The position numbers and the translations under genes were made by a program. 64,000 nucleotides of DNA, taken from positions 249,469-313,468 of the forward strand of contig NZ_KQ948925.1 in the NCBI RefSeq assembly GCF_001514235.1. Direction: 5' to 3'. Shown piece after piece: positions 9,351 through 18,451 of the stretch. The stretch is from Streptomyces caeruleatus. GTDB lineage: Bacteria > Actinomycetota > Actinomycetes > Streptomycetales > Streptomycetaceae. Every line of letters begins with the position of its first letter. Within the stretch, counting starts at the first letter, position 1. The notes under the pieces were generated by a model, which had not been told where the DNA came from, made no database searches, and was given only the letters and a program-made list of their open reading frames with translations.

Positions 9351-10733
9351 GTGACACGACCCAGGATCCTGGTGGTTGGCGCAGGCTTCGCCGGAGTCGG
9401 ATGCGTGCGCCGGCTGGAACGCAGACTCTCCCCCGACGAGGCCGAGATCACCTTGGTGACGCCGTCCTCCTACCAGCTCTACCTCCCGCTGCTGCCCCAG
9501 GTCGCCTCCGGCGTCCTGACGCCCCAGTCGATCGCCGTGTCCCTGCGCCGCAGCCGCCGGTACCGCACCCGGATCATCCCGGGCGGCGCCATCGGCGTGG
9601 ACCTCGCGGCCAAGGTCTGCGTCATCCGCACCATCACCGACGTGACCGTCAACGAGCCGTACGACTACATCGTGCTGGCGCCCGGCAGCATCACCCGTAC
9701 CTTCGACATCCCCGGACTGACCGACCACGCCTACGGCATGAAGACGCTCGCGGAGGCTGCCTACCTCCGTGACCACGTCATCTCCCAGCTGGACCTCGCC
9801 GACGCCAGCCAGGACCCGGACGAGCGCGCCGCGCGGCTCCAGTTCGTGGTGGTCGGCGGCGGGTACGCGGGCACCGAGACCGCCGCCTGTCTGCAGCAGC
9901 TGACCCACAACGCGGTCAAGCGCTATCCGCGACTGAACCCGAAGCTGATCAAGTGGCATCTGATCGACATCGCGCCGAGGCTGATGCCCGAGCTCGGCGA
10001 GAAGCTGGGCAGTGCCGCGCAGGAGATCCTGCGCAGGCGGGGCGTCGACATCTCCCTGGGCGTGTCCATCGCGAAGGCGGGTCCCGAAGAGGTCACCTTC
10101 ACCGACGGCCGCGTGGTCCCCACCCACACCCTGATCTGGACCGCCGGCGTCGCCGCCAGCCCGCTGATCGGCACGCTGGGCGCCGAGACGGTGCGGGGCC
10201 GCCTCGCGGTGAACGCCGAGATGAACCTGCCGGGCCACGACGGCGTGTTCGCGCTGGGCGACGCGGCCGCCGTGCCCGATGTGGCCAAGGGCGAGGAGGG
10301 CGCGGTCTGCCCGCCCACCGCCCAGCACGCCATGCGTCAAGGCAAGGTCGTCGCCGACAACGTCATCGCGGCCCTGCGCGAGCAGCCGATGCGGCCGTAC
10401 GAGCACAAGGACCTCGGCCTGGTCGTCGACCTCGGCGGCCGCGACGCCGTCTCCAAGCCGCTCGGCATCGAGCTCAAGGGTCTGCCCGCGATGGCCGTCG
10501 CCCGCGGCTACCACTGGTCGGCGCTGCGCACCAACGTCGCCAAGACGCGCGTCATGACGAACTGGCTGCTCAACGCCGTCGCCGGGGACGATTTCGTACG
10601 CACCGGCTTCCAGTCCCGCAGCCCGGCGAAGCTGAAGGACTTCGAGTTCGTCCACGCGTATCTGTCGCCGGAGCAGCTGCGGGCGCGCGTCGACGGGAAG
10701 GGCGACGGGTCGATCGAGGGGACGGCTGACTGA
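9351..10733 (+). CDS. ndh: Type II NADH dehydrogenase (NAD(P)/FAD-dependent oxidoreductase)
   Basis: NDH-2 is a single-subunit flavoprotein on the inner face of the membrane that passes electrons from NADH to menaquinone without pumping protons. The sequence shows two Rossmann motifs, ILVVGAGFAGVG at the N-terminus for FAD and VVVGGGYAGTETA in the middle for NADH, then GVFALGDAA near the C-terminus for FAD. The C-terminal part (WLLNAVAGDDFVRTGFQ...) is the usual membrane-binding end. I use GTG 9351 (VTRPRIL), 10 nt after AGAAGG; ATG 9342 is an alternative. Length about 460 residues is normal. The FUSC gene follows after 69 nt and may be cotranscribed. Confidence 0.9.
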   Translation: MTRPRILVVGAGFAGVGCVRRLERRLSPDEAEITLVTPSSYQLYLPLLPQVASGVLTPQSIAVSLRRSRRYRTRIIPGGAIGVDLAAKVCVIRTITDVTVNEPYDYIVLAPGSITRTFDIPGLTDHAYGMKTLAEAAYLRDHVISQLDLADASQDPDERAARLQFVVVGGGYAGTETAACLQQLTHNAVKRYPRLNPKLIKWHLIDIAPRLMPELGEKLGSAAQEILRRRGVDISLGVSIAKAGPEEVTFTDGRVVPTHTLIWTAGVAASPLIGTLGAETVRGRLAVNAEMNLPGHDGVFALGDAAAVPDVAKGEEGAVCPPTAQHAMRQGKVVADNVIAALREQPMRPYEHKDLGLVVDLGGRDAVSKPLGIELKGLPAMAVARGYHWSALRTNVAKTRVMTNWLLNAVAGDDFVRTGFQSRSPAKLKDFEFVHAYLSPEQLRARVDGKGDGSIEGTAD

Positions 10734-10802
10734 GGTGACGGCCGCGCCGCGAGCCGCCGCTCGCGGCGGGAACGGGGAGAGAGCGGGAGAGAGTACGGCG
10801 AC

Positions 10803-13049
10803 GTGAGGGCAGCGGGACGGCCGGTCCGGGCACGACTGCGGGACCGTTTCGCGGCGTCCGACCCCGGGCTGCTGCGGCTGACCGCCGGGCTGCGCACGGC
10901 GGGCGCCATCGCCCTCGCGGTCGCCGTGCTCGCCCTGCTCGGCACCGATGTGACGCACCTGGTCGCCGGGGCCCTGGCGGCGATGGTGGCCACCTTCGCG
11001 ATCCGGGAGAAGCTGCGCGGACAGCAGGCGGTCACGCTCGCCCTGGGCCTGCCGGTGGCACTGGCGTCCATGACGCTGGCGGCGGCCCTGCACAGCGACA
11101 TCGTGGCCGGGGACGTGTTCTTCGTCGTGCTCATCTTCTGCGCCGTCTACGGGCGCAGGTTCGGCGACCGCGGCACCGCGCTCGGCCTGATCGGCTTCCA
11201 GATCTACTTCGTTTCCCTGTTCGTCGGCGCCACGGTCTCCGGCCTGCCCGAGCTGTACGGTGCGGTCGCCCTGGCCTTCGGGTGCAGCGCGCTGGTGCGG
11301 TTCGCTCTCGTCCCCGAGACGCCGACGGGGGTACTGGAGCGGCTGCGCAAGGCTTTCCGCGCCCGGCTGGCCCAGTTGCTGTCGGCCCAGCTCGAACTGC
11401 TCGGCGCCGGCCCGGAAGAGGCGGACCGGGCCCTGGAGCGGGTGCGCGAGGGCACGGCGCGGCTGCACGAGACGGCCCTGCTGATCCAGGGCCGGCTGGC
11501 GGAGGGGACGACGGACGAGGCCGTCGCGCGGCTGGTGCAACGGCGGGTCGCGGACGCCGAGATCGCGGCCGAGCGGCTGGGTCTGTCGCTCCTCGCGGCG
11601 CGCGGCGCCGAGCGGGCCGACACCCTGGCCCTGCATCTGCCCGGCGCGCCCGTCCCCTCGGGCGGACGGCAGCCGGTCCGTGAGGAGGCGACCGTCACGC
11701 TGCGCCGCGACCTGGAGGCCCTGCGCCTGCTCGTCCTGCACCCCGTCGGCGAGGCCTCCAAAACCGCGCTGTCCCACGTCCGCAACCGGCTCCTCGGCTA
11801 CCGCGACGAGGAGAACCTGCCCGACGCCTCCCCCGCCGTGCAGGACGCCTTCCGGGCCGTCGGCGAGGCCGCCCGCGCGGTCCTCGGGCTGCGGATCGCC
11901 CTCGGCGGACCCCAGGACGAGTCCGACGACAGTCCGGCCACGGCGCGCTCGCGTGAGGAGCTGGACGCGGAGGACGCCGTGCTCGACGCGGACGAGGCAG
12001 CGCCCTCGGAGGAACCGTCCGGGCTGCGCCGGCCCACCACGCGGGCCGCCGTGCAGGTGGCCGTCGGGTCGACGCTGGCGATGGTCGGCGGCGAGCTACT
12101 CTCCCGCGACCGCTGGTACTGGGCGGTGCTGACCTGCTGGATCGTGTTCCTCAACACCGCGTCCACGGGCGAGATCCTGGTCAAGGGCTACCGCCGGCTG
12201 CTCGGCACCGTGCTGGGCGTGCTGGCCGGCATCGTGCTGGCGGGCGCGGTCGGGCAGCACACCTGGACGGCGTTCGCGCTGGTGCTGCTGTTCGTGTTCG
12301 CGATGTTCTACTCGGCCCCGCTGTCCTACACGCTGTCCTCCTTCTTCGTCACCGCCGCCCTGGGGCTGCTCTACACGCTGTTGCACACCTACAGCCTCTC
12401 GGTGCTGGTGCTGCGGATCGAGGAGACGGCGCTCGGCGCGGCCTGCGGGGTGATCGCGGCCGCGCTGGTGCTGCCGGTGCAGACGGACCGCCGGACGAAC
12501 GAGCTCCTGGCCACCGTGCTGGAACGGCTCGGCGAGGTCACTCGCAGCGCCGTCGAGCAGCTCAGCGGCGGGCCGCCCGTCGAGTTGCTCGACCAGGCGC
12601 GGGACCTGGACCAGGCGCTGGCGGACCTGCGGGCCGCGACCAAGCCGCTCACGCATCCGGTGACGCCGCTGCGGGCCCGGCGGGAGACCGCGCGCCATGT
12701 GGTGGCGCTACTGGAGACGTGCGCGTACCACGCGCGGTCCCTGGCCGCGACGGCCGAGCTGTTGCCCACCCACCCCTCGATCGCGGCGGATCCCCGGCTG
12801 CGCCGGGCCGCGGGGCGTATCGCGCACAACATCGAGACGATCACCCGGCACGTCACCGACGAAGACGCCACGGCCGGGATCGAGACCGGCCCGAGCATCG
12901 CCTCGCTCCTGGGCCGCAGCGCCCCCGGCGCACCGCGCTACGGCCGGGTCACCGACCGCGTCCTGCGGCATCTGCAACGCCTCGACGAGGGAGTGGCAGG
13001 TCTGGCCCGCCCGCTGGGCGTGCCGGTGACGGCGTCGGACGGTGTGTGA
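10803..13049 (+). CDS. FUSC family membrane protein (aromatic-acid/fusaric-acid exporter-like)
   Basis: The 748-residue integral membrane protein has two sets of transmembrane helices, about residues 20-170 and 405-560, each followed by a charged helical cytoplasmic region, the duplicated layout of FUSC/YccS/AaeB-like proteins. Readable helices include TAGAIALAVAVLALL, VFFVVLIFCAVYG and LLGTVLGVLAGIVLAGAV. Such proteins are thought to export aromatic acids or other toxic compounds, but the substrate here is unknown. GTG 10803 follows purine-rich sequence (gggagagagcgggagagag). It follows ndh in the same direction. Confidence 0.85.
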   Translation: MRAAGRPVRARLRDRFAASDPGLLRLTAGLRTAGAIALAVAVLALLGTDVTHLVAGALAAMVATFAIREKLRGQQAVTLALGLPVALASMTLAAALHSDIVAGDVFFVVLIFCAVYGRRFGDRGTALGLIGFQIYFVSLFVGATVSGLPELYGAVALAFGCSALVRFALVPETPTGVLERLRKAFRARLAQLLSAQLELLGAGPEEADRALERVREGTARLHETALLIQGRLAEGTTDEAVARLVQRRVADAEIAAERLGLSLLAARGAERADTLALHLPGAPVPSGGRQPVREEATVTLRRDLEALRLLVLHPVGEASKTALSHVRNRLLGYRDEENLPDASPAVQDAFRAVGEAARAVLGLRIALGGPQDESDDSPATARSREELDAEDAVLDADEAAPSEEPSGLRRPTTRAAVQVAVGSTLAMVGGELLSRDRWYWAVLTCWIVFLNTASTGEILVKGYRRLLGTVLGVLAGIVLAGAVGQHTWTAFALVLLFVFAMFYSAPLSYTLSSFFVTAALGLLYTLLHTYSLSVLVLRIEETALGAACGVIAAALVLPVQTDRRTNELLATVLERLGEVTRSAVEQLSGGPPVELLDQARDLDQALADLRAATKPLTHPVTPLRARRETARHVVALLETCAYHARSLAATAELLPTHPSIAADPRLRRAAGRIAHNIETITRHVTDEDATAGIETGPSIASLLGRSAPGAPRYGRVTDRVLRHLQRLDEGVAGLARPLGVPVTASDGV

Positions 13050-13101
13050 AGGCATCGGGGGAAGGACGGCTCATCGGGGGATACGGGGGTACGCGGATGT
13101 C

Positions 13102-13323
13102 ATGACCGATGTCGTGGACTCAGACGAACTGCTGCGGCGCATGCAGCGCGCCAGGGCCTGTGCCCGGCAGGAGGAGCGGACGTGGCGGGCACGGAGCGAG
13201 CAGCTCAGGTCGACCGACCCCGACGCGGCCCGCGAGGCCGCCGTACGCACGGTGGCCTATGAAACCGTGATCACGGTGCTGGAGGAGATTCTGACCCCGG
13301 GCAGGCATCCGGAGCGGCCCTGA
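13102..13323 (+). CDS. Small conserved hypothetical protein
   Basis: A 73-residue acidic and arginine-rich helical protein starting at ATG 13102 (MTDVVDSDELLRRMQRARAC), with GGGGG at 13085-13089 as a possible ribosome binding site. The frame is also open from GTG 13042, which overlaps the FUSC stop. No signal peptide, membrane segment or catalytic motif is visible; two helices are likely (DELLRRMQRAR... and AVRTVAYETVITVLEEIL). I do not recognise a named family. It is the last gene before a strong terminator 130 nt downstream. Confidence 0.6.
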   Translation: MTDVVDSDELLRRMQRARACARQEERTWRARSEQLRSTDPDAAREAAVRTVAYETVITVLEEILTPGRHPERP

Positions 13324-13451
13324 AACATAGATCCGAGTGAAACCGGTCACGTAACCCGGTCTTGGTTACGCAGAATCCACCAAGATGGTTTACGGTTCAT
13401 ACATACGTGGTCACGGGGTAGACAGTCTCGTCCCCCGCACCACCGCTTACG
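13324..13451 (+). other. Non-coding stretch ending in a strong terminator; possible small RNA
   Basis: No credible reading frame lies between 13324 and 13451. The sequence is less GC-rich than its surroundings (for example ttggttacgcagaatccacc and gatggtttacggttcatac) and runs straight into a textbook hairpin terminator. It may be a long 3' untranslated region of the upstream operon or an independent short transcript of roughly 100-170 nt. No promoter could be fixed with confidence. Confidence 0.35.
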
Positions 13452-13488
13452 GCCCTGGCTGGCCTCCCCCGTCCAGCCAGGGCTTTTT
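13452..13488 (+). terminator. Intrinsic terminator, 11-bp perfect stem plus T5
   Basis: GCCCTGGCTGG at 13452-13462 pairs perfectly with CCAGCCAGGGC at 13473-13483 around a 10-nt loop, followed by TTTTT at 13484-13488. This is one of the strongest intrinsic terminators in the window and ends transcription coming from the FUSC/hypothetical gene side, or a small RNA. Confidence 0.9.
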
Positions 13489-13622
13489 AACACCCTGGCA
13501 CGCTCTCGGTACGAACTCTCGACGAAACCGTCCGCCGCCGAGGTGCCCACCACGGCGGTAGCGGCTGAAATGGACGCAGGGAAAGCACCGGTACCTCAGT
13601 CGTCGGCGAGGAGCCCCGTGTC
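13489..13622. other. Intergenic region before the cNMP-domain gene
   Basis: The 134 nt between the terminator and the cNMP-domain gene probably contain that gene's promoter and leader. I see no reading frame and no clear repeat. Confidence 0.4.
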
Positions 13623-14078
13623 ATGACCAAAGCGATCAAACTGCTGACCGCCCTTCCGCCACCTCAGCGCCAGCGTCTGATGGGGCTCGCCCGGGAGGTC
13701 TCCTTCCCGGAGGACACCCGGATCTTCGAGGCGGGCGGCACGGCCGACCGCTTCTGGGTGATCCGCTCGGGCGCCGTCTCCCTCGACCAGCGCGTGACGT
13801 CGATCCAGCGGGTGACCGTCGCCAGCCTCGGCTCCGGCGACCTGCTGGGCTGGTCCTGGCTGTTCCCGCCGTACCAGTGGGACTTCGGCGCGGAGGCCTT
13901 CAGCCCGGTGCGCGCCTACGAGTTCGACGCGGCGGCGGTGCTGCGGCTGTGCGAGGAGGATCCGGGCCTTGGGATGTCCCTGGTCCGCCATGTCGCCGAA
14001 ATCCTCGCGCACCGGCTGGAGTTGACGCGCGGCAGACTGATGGAACAGTACGGCCACCAGCGGCGCAGCGCGCTCTGA
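13623..14078 (+). CDS. Stand-alone cyclic-nucleotide-binding-domain protein
   Basis: The 151-residue protein consists of one cNMP-binding (Crp-type) beta-barrel: EDTRIFEAGGTADRFWVIRSGAVSLDQ, then the phosphate-binding-cassette region GSGDLLGWSWLFPPYQWDFGAEA, then a C-terminal helix (MSLVRHVAEILAHRLELTRGRLMEQ). There is no helix-turn-helix domain, so it is not a transcription factor by itself. The cassette lacks the E and R of true cAMP-binding Crp (usually G-E-x6-R), so the ligand may differ or be absent. It is a sensor-like module of unknown partner. Start ATG 13623 follows GAGGAG. It converges with the MFS gene, with three bases between the stops. Confidence 0.8.
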   Translation: MTKAIKLLTALPPPQRQRLMGLAREVSFPEDTRIFEAGGTADRFWVIRSGAVSLDQRVTSIQRVTVASLGSGDLLGWSWLFPPYQWDFGAEAFSPVRAYEFDAAAVLRLCEEDPGLGMSLVRHVAEILAHRLELTRGRLMEQYGHQRRSAL

Positions 14079-14081
14079 GAC

Positions 14082-15395
14082 TCAGACGCGATAACGGCGC
14101 AAGGCCGGAACCACCACGGCCAGGCCGACCATCAGGGCGACGACCAGCAGCCCGCCGCCCACGGTCGCCGTGCGCGCGCCGAACGCCGAACCCGCCGTGC
14201 CGTGCAGCACGTCGGCGAGGCGCGGCCCGCCCGCCACGACCACCGTGAAGACGCCCTGCATCCGGCCGCGCATCTCGTCGCTGGCGGCGGACAGGAGGAT
14301 CGCCCCGCGGAAGACCATCGAGACCATGTCGGCGACCCCGGCGAGGGCGAGGAACGCCACGGCGAGCCACAGACTGCCGCTCAGTCCGAAGCCGGTGATG
14401 GCGCCGCCCCAGGCGACGACCGCGCCGATCACCATCCAGCCGTGCCGGCGGGCCCGGGAGAACGTGCCGGAGAACAGTCCGCCGGCGACAGCACCGATCG
14501 GGATCGCCGCGAACAGCAGTCCGAGGGCGAGCCCTTCGCCGTACGCCCCGTAGGTCTCGCTCGCGAGTTGCGGGAACAGGGCGCGGGGCATGCCGAAGAC
14601 CATCGCGATGATGTCGGCCAGGAAGGACAGCAACAGCACCTTGTGCAGGGCGATGTAGCGGAAGCCGTCCGCGATCTCACGGATGCCCGCCCGGCGCCTG
14701 GCGGTGCCCGGGGCCGCGAGGGGCGGCAGCGCGGGCAGCCGTACGACCGCCCACACCGTGACGCACAGGGCCAGCGCGTCGATGAGGTACAGCTCGGCCA
14801 GGCCGATCACGGGTATGAGCACGCCGGCCAGCAGGGGCCCGACCACCTGGCCGGTCTGCATGACGGTCGAGCCGAGGGCGTTCGCGGCGGTCAGCTCGTC
14901 GGCCGGCACCAGACGGGCGATGGAGGCGTTGCGGGCCGGGGCGTTGAGCCCCCAGAAGGCCTGTTGGACGGCGAGCAGCACCATCAGCACGGCCACCGAC
15001 GCGAGGCCGGTCACGGCCTGGAGCCAGAACAGCACCGAGGTGACCGCGATGCCGCTGTTGGTGATCAGCAGCAGCTTGCGCCGGTCCATGCTGTCGGCGA
15101 CAGCCCCGCCCCACAGCGCGAACACCACGAGCGGCAGCAGTCCGGCGAGACTCGCCGCGCCGACCCACGCCGACGAGCCGGTGATGTCGTAGATCTGCTT
15201 GGGCACCGCGACCGCGGTGAGCTGGCTGCCGACGGCCGTGACGATGGTCGAGGACCACAGCCGGCGGTAGGCCGGACGGCGCAGCGGCCGGGTGTCCATG
15301 GCCCAGCGGCGCCAGCCACGCCGCCCGGGCGGCACCGCGGAGGGGGCCTTCTCCAGTGGATCCTGTGGTTCGGCACTGCTCTCGCTGGTATCCAC
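14082..15395 (-). CDS. MFS transporter (DHA3 / EntS-like efflux family)
   Basis: The 437-residue protein has twelve predicted transmembrane helices after a 45-residue polar N-terminal tail. The sequence FRYIALHKVLLLSFLADIIAMVFGMPRALFPQLA and the MDRRKLLLITNSG loop after helix 3 fit the DHA3 branch, which includes drug and siderophore exporters. The loop WGGAVADSMDRRKLL is the usual motif A position. The substrate is unknown. It is monocistronic, converging with the cNMP gene and separated by about 80 nt from the lysE remnant. The start at 15395 is the furthest possible; MDTRPLRRPAYRRLW further in is an alternative. Confidence 0.87.
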   Translation of the reverse strand: MDTSESSAEPQDPLEKAPSAVPPGRRGWRRWAMDTRPLRRPAYRRLWSSTIVTAVGSQLTAVAVPKQIYDITGSSAWVGAASLAGLLPLVVFALWGGAVADSMDRRKLLLITNSGIAVTSVLFWLQAVTGLASVAVLMVLLAVQQAFWGLNAPARNASIARLVPADELTAANALGSTVMQTGQVVGPLLAGVLIPVIGLAELYLIDALALCVTVWAVVRLPALPPLAAPGTARRRAGIREIADGFRYIALHKVLLLSFLADIIAMVFGMPRALFPQLASETYGAYGEGLALGLLFAAIPIGAVAGGLFSGTFSRARRHGWMVIGAVVAWGGAITGFGLSGSLWLAVAFLALAGVADMVSMVFRGAILLSAASDEMRGRMQGVFTVVVAGGPRLADVLHGTAGSAFGARTATVGGGLLVVALMVGLAVVVPALRRYRV

Positions 15396-15474
15396 GCGCT
15401 TCCTGGATGCTCGTTACATCTTTTCCGGTCGGGGATCACTATCGCAGTACCGGCCAGGCGTTCGGACGCGCGTC

Positions 15475-15724
15475 TCAGCTTCCGGCGAGGAGGCTGACGC
15501 CGAGGGCGATCATCGTCGCGGCGACCAGCCCGTCCAGGACGCGCCAGGGCGCCGGCTTCGCGAGGTGGCCGCTGAGCAGCCGGGCGCCGAAGCCGAGGGC
15601 GGCGAACCAGCACAGGCTGGCCAGCGCGGCACCGAGACCGAACGTCCAGCGCATCGGACCGCGGTCGGCGGCGACCGTGCCGAGCAGGAAGACGGTGTCG
15701 AGGTAGACGTGCGGGTTCAGCCAG
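15475..15724 (-). pseudogene. lysE: 3' remnant of a LysE/ArgO-family amino-acid exporter
   Basis: Reading the minus strand, the segment encodes [20 protein letters not shown]...[27 protein letters not shown]...[21 protein letters not shown], which is the C-terminal half of a LysE-type basic amino-acid exporter, with a TGA at 15477-15475. There is no start codon or N-terminal half. Immediately upstream, at about 15720-15735, the sequence switches to the C-terminal half of an ArgP/LysG regulator on the opposite strand. In intact genomes these two genes are divergent neighbours, so a single deletion has removed both 5' halves and the shared promoter. Confidence 0.82.
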
Positions 15725-16150
15725 GTGCGTCGCCTCGGCCGGATGCGCTACCTGGCCGCGGCCAGCCCCGAGTTCGCCGAGCGCCACCTCGGCTCGTCAC
15801 TCGGGGAGGCGCTCGCGCGGGCGCCGGTCATGACCTTCGACCGCAGCGACGACCTCCAGGACGCGTTCGTCCGCACGCTCCGCCGCGGCCGCACCGGTGC
15901 GAGCCCCGTACGCCACCACATCCCCACCTCGGAGGGCTTCCTCGCGGCCGTGACCGCCGGCCTCGGCTGGGGCATGATCCCCGAGGTCCAGGCGGAACCG
16001 CTCCTGAAGACCGGCCGTCTGGTACAGCTGGCCCCGGACCGCCCGGTCGACGTCCCGGTGTACTGCCAGCAGTGGAAACTGGACTCACCGGCACTGGCAG
16101 CGGTCACGCAGGCAGTGCCGTCAACGGCAGCGGAATCGCTGCGCGCTTGA
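15725..16150 (+). pseudogene. argP: 3' remnant of a LysR-type regulator of lysE (ArgP/LysG)
   Basis: About 141 codons remain: [19 protein letters not shown]...MTFDRSDDLQDAF...HIPTSEGFLAAVTAGLGWGMIPEVQAEPLL...ALAAVTQAV. This is the substrate-binding half of an ArgP-type LysR regulator. The helix-turn-helix domain and first part of the effector domain are missing, so it cannot bind DNA. A GTG at 15725 gives an open frame but has no ribosome binding site and lies exactly at the deletion joint with the lysE remnant. It is almost certainly non-functional. Confidence 0.82.
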
Positions 16151-16281
16151 GCCAGCAGGCAACCCTGCAACGCCCTCAAGGGGCGCGGGGCTGTATCGAT
16201 GTGCGGCTCCGCCGCGTGGGCGCGCCCAGCCACAACGAAGCCGCAGCCCCAAGACCACCTGACCCGGCACCACCTGCGGAG

Positions 16282-16983
16282 CTACAACGCTTCCAGCTGC
16301 GCCGCGGCACTGTCCAACAACATCTCCAACGCGGTCGGATACGCACTGTCCACCATCCGCGCCGCCAGCAAAGGCGCCGCCTCGGCGATCCGCGGATAAG
16401 CGGCACGGGGCAGCCGACCATACGTGGACCGCCACACATCCTCGTCAGCGCGCAGCGAATCCGTCGGCAGGGCCAGCGCCGCAGCGTCCAGCGCCGCGAA
16501 GGCCAGCGCTTGGTCGATGAAGGCGTGGTAGATCCGCACGGTGTCCGGCAGCGGAAACCCGGCGGTGCGCAGCACGTCCAACACCGTCTCGTCGGCGGCG
16601 AGTTCGTTGGGCCGCCCGGTGACCCGGCTGGTCGTGAGCGCGGCGGCCTGCGGATGGGCGACGTACGCGGCGTGGACGCGCAGCCCCACGGCGCGCAGGT
16701 CCGCCCGCCACTCCCCCGTCCGTTCCCAGCCGTCCAGCGCCTGGCCGATGAGGGCGTCGCCGATGGCGAGGGTCAGGTCGTCCATGCCGCGGAAGTACCG
16801 GTACAGGGTGCTCGGGTCCGCGTCGAGGGCGAGGCCGAGGCGGCGGGCGGTGAGACCGGAGCTGCCGTGTTCGCGCAGCATCCGCAGCGCCGTTTCGACG
16901 ATCAGCCGCTCCGACAGCACGGTGCCGCTTTTCGTGGGACGGCGTCGGCGCCGCTTCTCCTCCGGCACGACCGGTTTCGGCAC
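16282..16983 (-). CDS. TetR family transcriptional regulator
   Basis: A 233-residue regulator with an N-terminal helix-turn-helix (LSERLIVETALRMLREHGSSGLTARRLGLALDADPSTLYRYFRGMDDL) and a TetR_C-type helical ligand domain. It starts at GTG 16983, five bases after GGAGG (plus-strand cctcc 16989-16993); a longer frame to 17094 has no such site. The N-terminal KRRRRR stretch precedes the DNA-binding domain. It is divergent from the saccharopine dehydrogenase gene (145 nt between starts), a layout that suggests it controls that gene and itself. The effector is unknown. Confidence 0.85.
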   Translation of the reverse strand: MPKPVVPEEKRRRRRPTKSGTVLSERLIVETALRMLREHGSSGLTARRLGLALDADPSTLYRYFRGMDDLTLAIGDALIGQALDGWERTGEWRADLRAVGLRVHAAYVAHPQAAALTTSRVTGRPNELAADETVLDVLRTAGFPLPDTVRIYHAFIDQALAFAALDAAALALPTDSLRADEDVWRSTYGRLPRAAYPRIAEAAPLLAARMVDSAYPTALEMLLDSAAAQLEAL

Positions 16984-17127
16984 GATGACCTCCGTCCTTC
17001 CCGTCCTCTCCGTCCTTATGCCAACGCCATTGACCTTACGTGAACGGACCGCGTTGTATCTCGGGCGGGGCCCCACCTCGCCGTAGACCTTCAAGCCCGT
17101 GGACCTTCAAGCCGAGGGAGTCTTGTC

Positions 17128-18345
17128 ATGCGTGTACTGCTCGTGGGAGCCGGTGGAGTGGGCACCGCCATCACCCGGATCGCGGCCCGGCGCCCGTTCT
17201 TCGAGGCGATGGTGGTCGCCGACTACGACCTGGCGCGTGCCGAGGCGGCCGTGGCGGCGCTCGACGGCGACGCCCGTTTCCGGGCCGAACGCGTCGACGC
17301 GAGCGACGAGGCGGCGGTGACCGCGCTGCTTCGGCGGCACGCGTGCGACGTGCTGCTCAACGCCACCGACCCGCGTTTCGTGCTGCCGCTGTTCCGGGCG
17401 GCACGCGCCGCCGAAGCGACCTATGTCGACATGGCGATGTCACTGTCCCGGCCGCACCCGCAGCGCCCGTACGAGGAGTGCGGGGTCAAGCTGGGCGACG
17501 CCCAGTTCGAGCAGGCCGCCGACTGGGAGAAGGCCGGTGCGCTGGCCGTCGTCGGGATGGGCGTGGAGCCGGGTCTGTCGGACGTGTTCGCCCGGTACGC
17601 GGCCGACGAGCTCTTCGACGAGATCGAGGAGATCGGCGTTCGCGACGGCGCGAACCTGACCGTCGACGGCTATGACTTCGCGCCGTCCTTCAGCATCTGG
17701 ACCACGATCGAGGAGTGCCTCAACCCGCCCGTGGTCTACGAGGAGGGCCGCGGCTGGTTCACCACCGAGCCGTTCAGCGAGCCCGAGGTGTTCGACTTCC
17801 CCGAGGGCATCGGGCCGGTGGAGTGCGTGAACGTGGAGCACGAGGAGGTGCTCCTGGTGCCGCGCTGGGTCGACGCGCGCCGGGTGACCTTCAAGTACGG
17901 CCTGGGCGAGGAGTTCATCGGGACGCTGAAGACGCTGCACCTGCTGGGCCTGGACCGCACCGAGCCGGTGACTGTGCCGGGCGCCGACGGGCCGGTGCGG
18001 GTGTCTCCCCGGGACGTCGTCGCCGCGTGTCTGCCGGATCCGGCGACGCTGGGCGAGCGGATGCACGGCAAGACCTGTGCGGGCACCTGGGTGCGGGGCG
18101 TCAAGGACGGCAGTCCGCGCGAGGTGTACCTGTACCACGTGGTCGACAACCAGTGGTCCATGAAGGAGTACGGCAGCCAGGCCGTGGTCTGGCAGACCGC
18201 CGTCAATCCGGTCGTCGCCCTCGAACTCCTCGCCGACGGCGCCTGGTCGGGCGCGGGCGTGCTGGGCCCGGAGGCCTTCCCGGCCCGGCCGTTCCTGGAT
18301 CTGCTGACGGCGTACGGCTCCCCGTGGGGCATGCGCGAACAGTGA
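17128..18345 (+). CDS. Saccharopine dehydrogenase family protein
   Basis: The 405-residue protein starts with a Rossmann motif (MRVLLVGAGGVGTAITRIAA) and follows the saccharopine dehydrogenase/LYS9-like layout: VLLNATDPRFVLPLFRAA, the GMGVEPGLSDVFA active-site region, and a C-terminal catalytic domain (VNVEHEEVLLVPRW...FKYGLGEEFI). In this family such enzymes form or split the bond between an amino acid and a keto acid; bacterial members without alpha-aminoadipate biosynthesis often act in carboxyspermidine or unknown reactions. ATG 17128 follows GGGAG. It is divergent from a TetR gene that probably regulates it. Confidence 0.85.
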   Translation: MRVLLVGAGGVGTAITRIAARRPFFEAMVVADYDLARAEAAVAALDGDARFRAERVDASDEAAVTALLRRHACDVLLNATDPRFVLPLFRAARAAEATYVDMAMSLSRPHPQRPYEECGVKLGDAQFEQAADWEKAGALAVVGMGVEPGLSDVFARYAADELFDEIEEIGVRDGANLTVDGYDFAPSFSIWTTIEECLNPPVVYEEGRGWFTTEPFSEPEVFDFPEGIGPVECVNVEHEEVLLVPRWVDARRVTFKYGLGEEFIGTLKTLHLLGLDRTEPVTVPGADGPVRVSPRDVVAACLPDPATLGERMHGKTCAGTWVRGVKDGSPREVYLYHVVDNQWSMKEYGSQAVVWQTAVNPVVALELLADGAWSGAGVLGPEAFPARPFLDLLTAYGSPWGMREQ

Positions 18346-18451
18346 CCGGATTCGCCGGGGTCCGACGGGGTTTCACTTGCGCATCGACAGGCGACTCGAA
18401 AACGAGTAATGCATCCACCGAGGGCACATACGACGATCGCAGGTGACTTTG

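Noticed and set aside
9312..11777. An 821-residue minus-strand open frame across ndh and the FUSC gene
   Set aside because: Shadow frame with biased composition; the plus-strand genes are clear.
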